Assembly (NCBI GenBank): GCA_004335835.1
Contig: RWJK01001152.1
Location: 2,485 to 66,484 of the forward strand
DNA length: 64,000 nt
Direction of reading: 5' to 3'
Source of the DNA: Scenedesmus sp. ARA3
Taxonomy: Eukaryota > Chlorophyta > Chlorophyceae > Sphaeropleales > Scenedesmaceae
Below the pieces are notes generated by a model. That model did not search any database, was not told the origin of the DNA, and saw only the letters and a program-made list of their open reading frames with translations. Shown here piece by piece: positions 35,566 to 46,385 of the stretch. The position numbers were made by a program, and so were the translations under genes. Within the stretch, counting starts at the first letter, position 1, and every line of letters begins with the position of its first letter.

Positions 35566-36833
35566 ATGCGCTTGACACGCCAGTTGTGTACAGCAACACC
35601 ACACCTGTCATTGCCAACACAACAAGGGCCCTCATGTCGAACTAGCACGCGCATTCTTTCCACATGTTATGCCAGCAGGCCTAAATGCAGTACCCTATCC
35701 AATAAAACAGTTGCTGCAACACCTCACACCACAGCAGCAGCTGCTGGCAGTGACAAGGCCGCCACTACCAGCAGCAGCAGCGGCAGCAGCAGGGCCACCA
35801 ACAGTAGCCAACACCAGCCCAGTGACACCCAAAAGGACGAAGTACTTTTGGTCTTTAGACCAAAAGGTTTGAAAGCATTTGAATATTAAATACAACAACA
35901 GCATTTGCAACAAATCCTGCAAGTGTAAGTGGCTAGAGACGTTTCCATCCCTAATCCATAAGGTCACTATATTTATAACGAGGAAGAGTTGCTCGAACCC
36001 AAATATAAATAAATACAACAGATGTTGCTTTAAGCCTTAGCCAAAAACTTCCAGGAAGCCAATTCTAAAAGAAAAGATTCATAGGTGCAGCAGTTCCACC
36101 CAAAAACAATAGCCTTGTGACAGTTGCCATCACCCCTGGAGAGGAGTTTGATGTGGTGGTCATAGGGGCGGGCATTGGTGGCCTCAACTGTGGCGCACTG
36201 CTTGCATACTACGGCTTCAAGGCAAGTGTCCGATTTACAACGAAACACACAGCATCATCTCAGCGCATGCTCCCACATTGGCATGTTGTTATGTTGTGCT
36301 TGACCTGTAGTGCCACTTGAGCTTCCGAAAAACTGACATGCAGCGGCCATCAGAATAGATTCTGCAAGCACAGCCTAGGCTGCCGCAATTGACTTGCGTG
36401 GCTTCAGAATTGTGGAACGGCAGCTTAATGTTATGTGTTGCTTGCGCTGATTATAACAACCAAGTTCCTGCTTGATGATTGAACACCCAGCTTGAATGCA
36501 CATGCAAGTAACCAACGCGCAGGCTGCACTGCCAAGTTGTGAGTTCAGGTGGTGTCTTCTCCTTCTGCTGCTGCTGCTGCTCGCTCTGCTGAGGCAGGTA
36601 GTGTGCTGTGAGAGCCATGCTGCCCCAGGAGGTGCTGCCCACTGCTGGTCCCGCAGAGGTTGCCATGTTGACTCTGGCACAGCACTCTTCTTTGGCCTAC
36701 CTGCTGCCGCACCCAACCCTAACAGCAGTGCAGCGGGTGGTGCTGCAGCAGCTGCAGCTGTTGCAGGAGCCGTGTTCCCTGCAATTACTAGTACCGGCAG
36801 CAGATCTACCTCTAGGCTGCAACTGCAGCATCC

Positions 36834-36891
<58 letters not shown>

Positions 36892-38746
36892 GGGTCTTCA
36901 GACAATCCGCTGTCTGCTGTGCTTGAGCTGCTGGGGGAGCCTCTGGGCCTCATGCATTATGGCCCGGATAGGACCCGGCTGGTGTTTCCAGAAGGCAGCT
37001 TCAATGCTCAGGTGACCCCTGGAGTGCAACAGCTGCATAGCTGGGAGCAGCGTCTTGGGCTGTTTGCTGTGTGTAATGCAACACGCAGTGGTGCTGTTGC
37101 TGTATCCAGTGGTGAATTTTGTCTGGCGACACCTGGCTGACTGTTGCATGAGGACAGGCGGCACTGTCACTCCTGCTTGTTGAGTGTCAACGTAGCACTG
37201 CAGTGCCGAGTTGACTTACTGCTACTCTTTGCTTGCTACGTGATGTTTGTTTCAAACTAGGCATGTTGGTTTCCTCCTCAAGTGACCAGGCTGCACCTCT
37301 GTATCCTGCATTGCCTTTGCTGCTGCAGATTGGCTCGGAGCTGTTTGCCGATGTGGTTGCCCAGCTGTGGGGATCAGCTGCAAAGCAGGAGTGGCTGCAG
37401 CTGCAGCAGCTGTGCAGGTGCGGCAGTGTCGCTGCTGGCCAGCTGCTGCATATCCTTGGTATACATGACACATAACACAGCACCTCCACAGCAACCTGAG
37501 ACTGTTTCAGCAATAGTAGAACGCATGCTGTTTATCACTTTCTAGCACTGTGTGCACACTGCCGCACAGTCAAGTGCCTCTGTCAGACCCTGCAACATCC
37601 TACACGCTCCTGCTGCTGCTCTGGCCACTTGTTTGTTGCTGCAGGGAGCTGGCTGCTGCTGCTGTTGCGCTGCACCCTGTGGTTGTGCTGCTCTGCCCAT
37701 CTGTTGTTGGTTCTCTTGCTGCTGCAGGGAGCTGGCTGCTGCTGCTGCTGTTGCGCTGCACCCTGTGGTGGTGCGTTATGACCCTTGGGTGGCCTTGACA
37801 GCAGCAGCACGCCACCCGCTGCGCTTCGCAAAGTTCATCACCTCCAAGCCGCCACTGCTGCCGGACAATGTGAGCAGCGCTTATGACACTTTCAAGCACT
37901 CTGGCACCTGGATAACATAAGTGGATGCACTCTTTTACTGCGGGTGTCCAAGATGCAGGCACCCTAATAGCAGGGGCATAGTTTCCGGCACCCCGCCAAT
38001 GCAACACTTGCAAACAACACCCAATCACGTAATCGACCGGCCTGTCTGGCGTGCTGCCTGCTGCCATGTGATGTTCTCGCAGCTGGTGGGCAGTGTGGTG
38101 CGTAGCCAGCCGCTGCTGCAGTTCATCGACGTGCTGTGCCAGGGCACCTGCGGCGCGCCCGCAGCAGCGCTGCCTGCAGCCTACATGGTGCGCGCATTCA
38201 GCCAGATGTACCAGCCAGGTGTGCCACGTTTTCTCCGATTGTCATGTCGGCCTGATGCCGTCTTTATTCTGTTGTGAAACACGCTGCAGCAGCGCTGCTC
38301 GCAGCCTATATGGTGCGCGCATTCAGCCAGATGTATCCGCCAGGTGCGTCACTGTTACACCACTCATGCTGCCTGCTGCTGTCTGAGTCCAGTTAAATCA
38401 GACCCTGCAGCAGCGCTGCTTGCAGCCTACATGATGCGAGCTTTCAGCCAGATGTACCAGCCAAGTGCGTCACTTCCTATCTTTTCATCATGCAGTCTGG
38501 GCGTCGTCTTGGTCATGTAATGAAACACGCTGCAGCAGCGCTGCCCGCAGCCTACATGGTGCGGGCCTTCAGCCGATGTACCAGCCAGGTGCGCCGCGTC
38601 TGCGTTGTAGATTACGTTGCCGCATTTGTCTCCATGCACGCAAGTGCCGGCTTGCTGCTTCTCTACAGGTTACCAGCTGCATTACTGACATTGACTTATC
38701 TGAGCCTCTGCTGCACGCTGTATGCTGCACGCTGTATGCTGCACGC

Positions 38747-38807
<61 letters not shown>

Positions 38808-41017
38808 NNNNNNNNNNNNNNNNNNNNNNNNNNNNNNNNNNNNNNNNNNNNNNNNNNNNNNNNNNNNNNNNNNNNNNNNNNNNNNNNNNNNNNNNNNNNN
38901 NNNNNNNNNNNNNNNNNNNNNNNNNNNNNNNNNNNNNNNNNNNNNNNNNNNNNNNNNNNNNNNNNNNNNNNNNNNNNNACACACACACACACACACACAC
39001 AGTGGCCGCAGGGCGGCCCCCAAGCCATCGCAGATGCACTTGTGAGGGGCCTCCGAAATCATGGCGGCAAGCTGCTGTTCAACTGCCACGTGCAGCAAGT
39101 GCTGCAGGGGCCCTCAGGCAGGGCAGCAGGCGTGGTGCTGCGAGATGGGTCCGTAATAAGAGCTAGGAAGGCGGTGGTGAGCAATGCATCCACGTGGGAC
39201 ACCCAAAAGCTGCTGCCACGAGGAGCGCAGCTGCAGCAATTTGAGCAGCAGGTGGGTGAGCTGACGAGCCGTGCGCACGGTGTGCAAAAGCTTGCGTCAA
39301 CCACGGACCTGTGCAGACGCGGTGGCTCCATCGTTGCAACCACCAAGCGCCACCTGGATGATATGATGGCAGCACTGCGCAAGGCAGCTACAACATCCTA
39401 ACCCAGTTGCAGCTCCAGCCGTCCCACCTTCTATCGACTTGACCGAACCTCATCCTCCTCCTTGCTGACTGCTGCAGGTAGCTGCCACACAGCCCAGTGA
39501 CAGCTTCGTGCACCTGCATGCTGTGATGGAATCGCCCCCAGGCGTGCATGCTGGGCAGCTGTCATTGTGATCATTCCTGGAACTGGTTGCGGCTTCTGTG
39601 GGCGATCGGTGCAAGCAACTGATCTCGTACTGGCGTGGTTTGCAATTGCTCACGCAGCCGGTTGAATTTAGCTTCCCTGTTTCTCACACAACCCCACTAT
39701 GCTTTTCGCCAACTTCCTGCACAGGTGGCGGCAACCCAGCCCAATGACAGCTTTGTGCACCTGCATGCTGTGGTGGACTTGCCCCCAGACACACACCCTA
39801 GCCAGCTGCCAGTGCACAGCTTTTTCCTGGCTCCTGGCATGGTAGGGGACACTGGCTGGCCCACGCTGACCATTGGCACTGCAGTGGATGTCACCCTGGC
39901 ACCACCAGACAAACAGGTGCGTGTCCGTAACGTGATACACACAGCCTACTAGAGCCTTGTTGTACTACAGCTGCATAGTCAGCACCACAGATTAGCTGGT
40001 ACTTGGCTGTCCCCGCAGCACCTGGTTGAGATGTTGGATAGTTCATCTTAGCCGGCTGCCAGTGCATCGCAAGGGGTAGCGCTACTTCCTGGCTCCTGAC
40101 ATGGTGGGGGACACAGGCTGGCCCACGCTGACCATTGGCACTGCAGTGATGACACTCTGGCGCCACCAGGCAAACAGGTACTGTTGCCTGCCATTTGACA
40201 AAAGACAGCTTACAGAGCTTTGTGCAGATGGAGCTGAATAGTCAGCGCTGTGTTTTGTGTTGGCGGCGGCATTGCGGCACCTGTGCGCCCTGGCAGGCAG
40301 CTGAAGCTTCAAGCTGTGATGTGGTGTGCCGGCCAATGTAACTCCCGCAATGCCCCGTAGCTGACGTTGTATGCCACTAGGCACATGGACATAGCTCAAT
40401 TCCAGAGTAAAACTTGCTGCAGATCCTGCATGTGTACATGGCTGAGCCGTATGCGCCCTGGTCAGGCCTGGCACGCGGCAGCCGGCAGTACCAGCAGCTC
40501 AAGCAGCAGCGCGCAGAGCAGCTGTGGGGCCTCATCGACCAGGCGAGTTGACTGCGGCTCTGGTGCCTGTCTGCTGACTTGTATGCTTGCCACGTGAATG
40601 CTTCGCACTGCAGTACGTCCTCCGCAATCACCTGTTTGCGCAGCTGAGCTGGCACTTGTTTGCTGCCAAGACTGATCCGTCCAGTGCACTTAAAGATGCC
40701 CTTCTATGGTTTATGCCCTTCTATGAGAATCTATTTATGTGTTTGTTCCTGCAGGTGGTGCCCTGGGCCAATGCACTACAAGATGCCCTTCTATGGTTGA
40801 AATTGTGTGTTTGTTCCTGCAGGTGGTGCCCTGGGCCAGGCAGCGGCTGGACTGGCAGATGGTCGGCACGCCGCTCACTCACCAACACTTCAGGCGGCGC
40901 TTCATGGGGGCATACGGACCCAAGGATGTGCACAACCCCTTCAAGATCAAGATAAACAGCAGTCACGCATCCTCAAGTGCAGCAAAAGAGCTAGGTGGAG
41001 GAGCAGGAGAATCCGGT

Positions 41018-41051
<34 letters not shown>

Positions 41052-41230
41052 TGGATGGAGCGTTCAGCAGCCCCCAGCCGACTCTGGCGATGGAGGGTTT
41101 GTACTGCTGCGGCGACTGCACGTTCCCCTGGATCGGCACTCCTGCTATTGCTGCATCCGGCATGTGGGTTGCAAACACGCTGGCGCCCGTATGGAAGCAT
41201 TGGGCAGCAGCCAATGTTGTAGATAGTTAG
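35566..41230 (+). CDS. FAD-dependent oxidoreductase, carotenoid isomerase-like (At1g57770 type)
   Basis: Exons: 35566-35866 (tentative transit-peptide exon), 36091-36221, 36598-37011, 37329-37417, 37728-37869, 38083-38218, 38669-38685 (tentative), 39003-39251, 39725-39916, 40423-40542, 40823-41230. With both tentative exons the sum is 2199 nt, 732 aa. The first exon is rich in Ser/Thr/Arg with few acids, as in plastid targeting. The Rossmann motif is VVIGAGIGGLNCG. Other family signatures are ESHAAPGGAAH, WPQGGPQAIADALVRGL, AVVSNASTWDTQKLLP, GTPLTHQHFRRRFMGAYGP and the C-terminal FAD motif GLYCCGDCTFPWIGTPAIAA, with Cys where relatives have Ser. A poly-Gln tract sits in exon 3. Two introns use GC donors (after 36,221 and 40,542). 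The micro-exon GYQLHY is followed by TGACAT, not GT. Several exon edges are duplicated in introns, and one intron contains an assembly gap. Substrate is unknown. Confidence 0.88.
36835..36890. repeat. (CAG)n tract coding for poly-Gln in the FAD oxidoreductase
   Basis: About eighteen CAG triplets in frame, giving a Gln run inside the FAD-binding domain just before SSDNPLSAVLELLGE. Homologues generally lack it, so it is a loop insertion. Confidence 0.93.
37633..37690 (+). repeat. Ghost copy of the FAD oxidoreductase exon 5 5' edge
   Basis: TTGCTGCTGCAGGGAGCTGG then TGCGCTGCACCCTGTGG recurs at 37,716-37,775. Only the second copy keeps the frame (ELAAAAAVALHPVVVRYD), so the first is a decoy acceptor in the intron. 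Confidence 0.85.
38284..38590 (+). repeat. Three ghost copies of the FAD oxidoreductase exon 6 3' edge
   Basis: The exon end at 38,161-38,218 (AALPAAYMVRAFSQMYQP plus donor) recurs at 38,284-38,343, 38,405-38,464 and 38,531-38,588 in the following intron, spaced about 122-126 bp. Substitutions and one short deletion are present. Confidence 0.92.
38747..39001. repeat. (CA)n microsatellite containing the assembly gap
   Basis: A CA dinucleotide run flanks the stretch of N on both sides and ends directly in the acceptor CACAG of the exon at 39,003. The true length is unknown. Confidence 0.95.
38808..38978. other. Assembly gap (171 N)
   Basis: Undetermined bases inside a CA repeat within an intron of the FAD oxidoreductase. 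The size may be nominal. Confidence 0.99.
39470..40185 (+). repeat. Ghost copies of both edges of the exon 39,725-39,916
   Basis: The 5' edge with acceptor (GCAACCCAGCCCAATGACAG..., VHLHAVVDLPP) has a copy at about 39,470-39,545. The 3' edge (FFLAPGMVGDTGWPTLTIGT and donor) has a copy at about 40,053-40,185. Both copies are intronic and frame-broken or altered. Confidence 0.88.
40690..40845 (+). repeat. Tandem copy of the last-exon acceptor region
   Basis: The block AGATGCCCTTCTATGGTT, then GTGTTTGTTCCTGCAG, then GTGGTGCCCTGGGCCA occurs at about 40,694-40,770 and again at 40,781-40,838. The second copy leads into the real last exon. Confidence 0.88.
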
Positions 41231-41373
41231 CTGCATCATGCAGGCAGCCATGATGCCTGCTAGTGTGATGCATGTGTCTGCACCCTGCGGTGCGCAACCT
41301 GGGCTGGCATGTTGTTCGTTTTCAACTGGTGCGCCTGCTTTTTTGTGCTAGCACTCACACCTGTTGCGGATGC

Positions 41374-41378
41374 TGTAA
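41374..41378 (+). terminator. TGTAA polyadenylation signal of the FAD oxidoreductase
   Basis: TGTAA lies 144 nt after the stop, before the start of the next gene. The spacing suits a green-algal 3' UTR. Confidence 0.5.
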
Positions 41379-41664
41379 CTCGCCGCCAGTAACACATTGT
41401 CACTTTGACTGATGACCTGCACCCTGGTGTGCGGTTGTGCCAGGAGTTGGAAGTAGGAAGGATGACGGCAGAAATCAGCAGGAATGAGAATTTGATCGCT
41501 GTTGCTACATATTCTGGATCTGATGGTCTTGTTCTTGTGAGAGTTCGACAAGCGCCTGCTTGCAAGTCTGTACTGCAGTTGGAGACCAAGCCCTGCTTCT
41601 ACTTCGGTCGACCCAACCGTGATACATCGCATCTTTCACGAAACTGTATTTGCTTATCTAGAGT

Positions 41665-43750
41665 ATGCAGTCAATGTGCGTGCACAGCCTTCGCGGCTGC
41701 AGGCTCATCACCGGCCAGTGCCTGAGGCACCAGGCTCGTAGAGCAGTCGCTGCGCATGCTGCAGTCGGCAATACTGCGGCTGGCAAGAGACGTGTAATGT
41801 TTATGGGCACGCCTGAGGTGCGTCGAGTCTGCAATTGAGCCGCAAACAGGTTTCCAGTACCGCTTTGCTACTGCTGCTGCTGCTGCCATCACCAGTGGAA
41901 AAACTAACCTTGACAAATTCAAGCAAATGACAGCCATGCAAACCTCATAAAATGTACAGGTGGCTGCCATTGTGCTGGAGGAGCTGCTGAAGGCGTCACA
42001 GCAGGAAGGCTGCAGCTTTGAGGCAAGTGCTGCTGGTGGGAACTCCCCAGCTCCTCAGGGCAGGCACCAATTGCAGTGCATGCATCCACACACAGCAGTT
42101 GGACTCACAACAGTGTTTGGGGGTCTGAGTATGCTGCTCTTGATTTCCTTGCTCAGTACTACTTGTGCAAGATCATTGCCAGGCTGTGTTGTTGTCATCC
42201 GCATCCAGTTCAACTGCTGTCGACAGCATGACAAGTATCTGCGTGTCTACACATACCCAGTTGTCATACAGCACATGCCACCATGTGAAATTGTGTGAGC
42301 CAATGTTCGTTCCTGCATATTTCCTGCAAGTTTCCTGCAGGTGGCAGCAGTGGTCAGCCAGCCAGGCAAGCCCAAGGGCAGGGGCAACAAAGGCCTGCCC
42401 ACACCCAGCCCAGTGGAGCAGCTGGCACGGCAGCACAACATGCCAGATGATGCCATACTGTGCCCCAAGTCAGCAAAAGAGGTGCGCAGCATGTGCTGTG
42501 TTTGCTGACAACTGGTTCGGGCAGTTTGGGGTGTGCTGTAATGCGCTGAGCCCTGCAGCAGCATTTCATGCTGGGGCTCTGCATGCGCCCCTTCAAACTG
42601 GTGTCTACATGTCCCACGCATAGCCATGGCAACAGCACAGCAGCGCATGTGCCCAGGTGGCAGCAGTAGTAAGACCTACAATGCTTGCCATTCACATGCC
42701 TTCACTGCCGTGTGCTTCCGCTGCAGCCTGCTTTCCTGGAGGCAGTAACAGCCATGCAACCGGACCTTGCGGTGACAGCAGCATACGGCAACATGCTGCC
42801 AACTGCCTTCCTGAACATACCCAAGCACGGTGTGCTCAACATCCACCCAAGCTTGCTGCCACAGTACAGAGGGGCGGCACCAGTGCAGCGGGCAGTACAG
42901 GTGAGCTCTGGAAACACTGGCATTTGTGCAGCAAGTGGCACATGTCAGCCTGAGAACAATTGAACTGGGCCAACGGCAGAGGCACCACTGCAGCAGGCCG
43001 CAGTGCGGGCCTGAGCAATGAGGATTAATAGGATGCTGCTGTTGAGTTTGGAAGTGTAAGAAGGCGCCATGGCGCAGCACGCGCATGAGTCGAGCCTGGA
43101 TGCTTGTGTTTAGGTTAGCACAGCATTGCCGCCGTGCTGCTGCGCACTACTGCCTGTTGATTGTTGCATGCACATGTCTGACACTTTTCCCAACCTCATA
43201 TGTCGTGCTTGCAGGACGGTGTGGCCACTACAGGCGTCAGCGTGGCATTCACAGTGCTCAAGTGTGACGCAGGGCCCATTTTCCTGCAAGAGACAGCAGC
43301 AGTGCCAGAAGACGAGCAGGCGCCAGAGCTGTTAGATCGGCTATTCAAACAGGGGGCGCAGCTGCTGGTCAACAACATGGAGCGGGTGTGGAGTGGGGAG
43401 GCTAAGCAGGTGGCAAGTCAGCAGGATGAAGCGCAGGCGACACAGGCAGCCAAGGTGAGCCAAGGCCGTGGCGGCAGCAAAGGGGCTTGCACAATCTTTG
43501 CATAAATGTGCATGCTTGGTCTGCCACTTCTCTGTCATGACCAAACACTTGTGTGTGGTGCAGTCGTTCGGTCCACGAACATCCGCCGCTTGACGCTTGT
43601 TCCACTGTCCGCTTGCTGGTCAATTGCTGCGCTGCCCATGCAGCTGACTAAGGAGGAGTCCCAGCTAGACTTCCAGCAATCAGCACGGGTGCTGCACAAC
43701 AAAGTGCGGGCTTTTGCAGGCTGGCCAGGCACCTTTGCAGCACTGACAGT

Positions 43751-43793
<43 letters not shown>

Positions 43794-44069
43794 GACGATG
43801 AAGCAGCCAAGTCACAGCAGCAGCAGGCGCCGCAGATGCAGGTGAAAGTGCTGAAGAGCAGAGTGGGTGATGCAGCAGCGGAGCAGCTAGTCAAAGAAGC
43901 ACCTGTGGCGCAGGTGGTGTTTGCGGATGGTGGCAAGCGCATGCTGCTGCCCTGTGCTGATGGCAGCGTGCTCGAGGTGCTGCTGCTGCAGCCGCCAACA
44001 AAGAAAGCGATGGAGCCCAAAGCGTTCTACAATGGGCTCTCTGGCAAGCAGCTGTATGTCAGCCACTGA
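41665..44069 (+). CDS. FMT: Methionyl-tRNA formyltransferase, organellar, 6 exons, 398 aa
   Basis: Exons: 41665-41817, 41960-42022, 42341-42481, 42727-42900, 43215-43454, 43644-44069; all phase 0, sum 1197 nt. The enzyme formylates initiator Met-tRNA with 10-formyl-THF for plastid or mitochondrial translation. A basic leader of about 43 residues (MQSMCVHSLRGCRLITGQC...) precedes VMFMGTPE. The catalytic loop is complete: NIHPSLLPQYRGAAPVQRA supplies Asn and His, and LKCDAGPIFLQE supplies the Asp. The C-terminal domain starts near VRAFAGWPGTFAAL and is interrupted by a Ser run from an AGC repeat at 43,751-43,791. The intron after 42,022 uses a GC donor (GAG|GCAAGT). The small first exon is not visible as a long open frame but matches the family start exactly. 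Dual targeting cannot be decided from sequence. Confidence 0.95.
42649..42676 (+). repeat. Short ghost copy of the FMT exon 3 5' edge
   Basis: CCCAGGTGGCAGCAGTAGTA resembles the acceptor and first codons of exon 3 at 42,336-42,362 (GTGGCAGCAGTGGTCAGCC). Confidence 0.55.
43751..43791. repeat. (CAG)n tract coding for poly-Ser in FMT
   Basis: About thirteen triplets read in the AGC frame, giving a Ser run in the C-terminal domain. Confidence 0.92.
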
Positions 44070-44286
44070 GATGTGATGTACTGTTACAACACAGCAGCTG
44101 CGGCTGCATCGGCAATGCGGACTAAGCCTTATCTTATCTGCCGTACGTGTGTTGTATCACTGAACTTGGCAAGTTCACCCAGTGCATTGATGGCGGTGAC
44201 GCTTGCTGTGCCGGTGTAACATTGTCCCCCCTATGAGCCTCTCGTTGGCTCCTGAATGGGGTTCCCACTCCCCGTTGAGTGGAGCA

Positions 44287-44301
44287 TGTAATGTAATGTA
44301 A
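44287..44301 (+). terminator. Triple TGTAA polyadenylation signal of FMT
   Basis: Three consecutive TGTAA motifs, at 44,287, 44,292 and 44,297, about 220 nt after the stop. Confidence 0.7.
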
Positions 44302-45641
44302 TGATGTTACAGTGAGGCTGCAGAGTTGGTGGGTACTTTGGTGCACGGTTTTGATATCAGTCATCCAAATGTAAACCGCTTGCTGTCCCAGATGTGCCTG
44401 CCCTGCAACTGTGATCACCCATTAACAGACAATGGTGGCTGCGCTGACCAGCAGCTTATGAGCGTGTATCCCTACACCCGACATCAGCTGCTAACAGCAA
44501 TTCAGGTTGATGACAGTCTGTTACACAGTCCCTCGCATTGCTCAAAATACACAGCATCGGCATCATCACGTGACCATTTGAATGACACAGCGTGAGCCAC
44601 TCTGTCATTGATTGTCCTCAGGTGCATCCCTGGCGCTTGGCGCCTGATGACAACATCAAATATGCTCAGCCGTGCTTCCCATTTGCGTCCTGCAAGAGCC
44701 AACGTGCGCTAGTACGCTTGATCACCTCAACAGATGTGGCGTACCACGCAAGGGGTCACATACCACTCATCAGACAATGGTGCAGACTGCAAGCTCAGCC
44801 CCTGCACTTAATGAAGTGCACGAGTACGCAAGCTGCCCGGCAACACTTTAGCCGCGCAGATTGCCAAGAACAGTGCATGGACATGCACTGTGGTGGCTGC
44901 ACAGAGCACATGTGACAACGGCACTGCAAGATACTGCCCAGCACCAGAAGGAACAAACTGCGAGTGAATGAACAATGAAAAGCAAGCCATTCAGCAAACC
45001 CAAGCATGTCAATCACTGCACAGCACTGCACAGGCTAGCCTGTGGCTCGGGCAAAAAAAGTAGCCAGCAGCTGACATGCCCTGCTGGAGTCACCCAATAA
45101 GTAGTATACATCCCAAGCTGCACATAGTGACAGCATTGAGTGGCGAATGCGCTGAGAACACAAGCACACCTGCCCGCTGCTAAGGCTCCATCCACAAGAC
45201 AAGCGCATCCAATTCAGATTGGTGCGCTGTGTGCCTGCATCATGCTGCCTGCTGTTGATACAGTTCCTGCTGCACAAGCCCCACACATTTGCTCACTTCC
45301 ACCCAGCCACCACATGATAGAAGTGCCTGATGTGTCATACGTGTGTGCTGCCTTGCTTGGTGGACCTACTCTGCCCGTCCAAGACCAGCGCATGCATGCT
45401 GCGCCTGGGCTGACCTGGCACCAACTATGGTGACATGGCCCCACACAGCTGCAGAACCACCGAATCTTCGACCAAAGCCACCCAGCTCCTCCTCACAGAC
45501 CACATAAGGCAGTCTGAAACTCCAGATGTGTGCCACATCAGCAGCAGGCACCACAGCTGCTGCACCACTTGCTCTAACAATTGCTGCCTGCAAGACGCCC
45601 TCCAGCTGCTAAGAAGCTTCCGAAAGCACGATATTCTTCGT

Positions 45642-45857
45642 TCAAGCTCGCAGCAGACCCCGGTTCAGGCAGTGGTCGTGCAGACTCTTGTACAGGCCCA
45701 GTGCAAGGCCAACCACAGCAAGCAGCGGAGCGCTGACCACAGTTACGAGACCAAAGCAGCAGCCCCATATGTACTGGTGGTACTGTGAAACACAGTTTGT
45801 GGCGAGAGTGCTCCGAGCCATTGTTTCGAAAAACGGAACCACCAAAATCACCGGCAC
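45642..45857 (-). CDS. Possible small membrane protein, 71 aa
   Basis: Single open frame starting MPVILVVPFFETMARS. It has one long hydrophobic segment (FGLVTVVSAPLLAVVGLALG) and a basic/polar C-terminus (YKSLHDHCLNRG). The segment is not built from triplet repeats, unlike most spurious frames here. It lies in the presumed 3' flank of CFAP20 and no family is recognised. Confidence 0.25.
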   Translation of the reverse strand: MPVILVVPFFETMARSTLATNCVSQYHQYIWGCCFGLVTVVSAPLLAVVGLALGLYKSLHDHCLNRGLLRA

Positions 45858-45884
45858 AGTTGATGCTTTGACTTTGTAAACGCC

Positions 45885-45889
45885 TTACA
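45885..45889 (-). terminator. Candidate TGTAA polyadenylation signal of CFAP20
   Basis: TTACA on the plus strand, about 497 nt downstream of the CFAP20 stop. Assigned by position. Confidence 0.4.
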
Positions 45890-46385
45890 CTTCTAAAGTA
45901 GCGCAAAGTTATGTGCACCCGTCACAGATGCAGCACCTGAAGTAGTCTGATGGCACTCGGAAGTCGGAGGGAATGCCAGGTCATCAATGACACGCTGCTC
46001 TTGCATGTTTCAGCAAGCGCCTGAAAGCGCGAAAACGGAGTCACTCAAAGATTGAGCAAATAAAAATCAACAGCTCATGCTTGCAGGTCAAGTTGCTGGC
46101 ACGCAATATCAAGCTCAGCCTGCATCAAGCTTGGGCTGCTGCTGCCACCGCCAGCACCGCTGGCCAACCACTCACAAAAATCAGCTGTGCTTGGCAAACC
46201 AACCTGCCGGTGGCAGCCTTCCTCAACCTGCTATGCTGTACAAGCGCATGAAATGAGTCGCCCTCAGTCGACATGAGCCTGCCGGTCTGGATTGCCAGTC
46301 CAGTCACACTGGTTCAGTCGACTGCTGTAAGCCATGCTCTGCAACCGCTGCTGGCGTTGCAGCACCAGCATGCTGCAGCCAGCTG

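Larger units (their letters stand above)
44302..46385. other. Intergenic between FMT and CFAP20, convergent
   Basis: About 2 kb with no conserved coding segment. The right end is the 3' flank of CFAP20. A minus-strand TGTAA at 45,889-45,885 lies about 500 nt past its stop. One small membrane-type open frame at 45,642-45,857 is listed separately. Confidence 0.5.

Noticed and set aside
37012..37140. Extension of the FAD oxidoreductase exon past 37,011
   Set aside because: The frame is open but loses family similarity. The donor CTCAG|GTGACC and the next exon fit the homologues.
44160..44300. tRNA-like or structured RNA in the GC-balanced block after FMT
   Set aside because: No cloverleaf with consistent arms could be drawn; the block ends in TGTAA signals and is best read as FMT 3' UTR.
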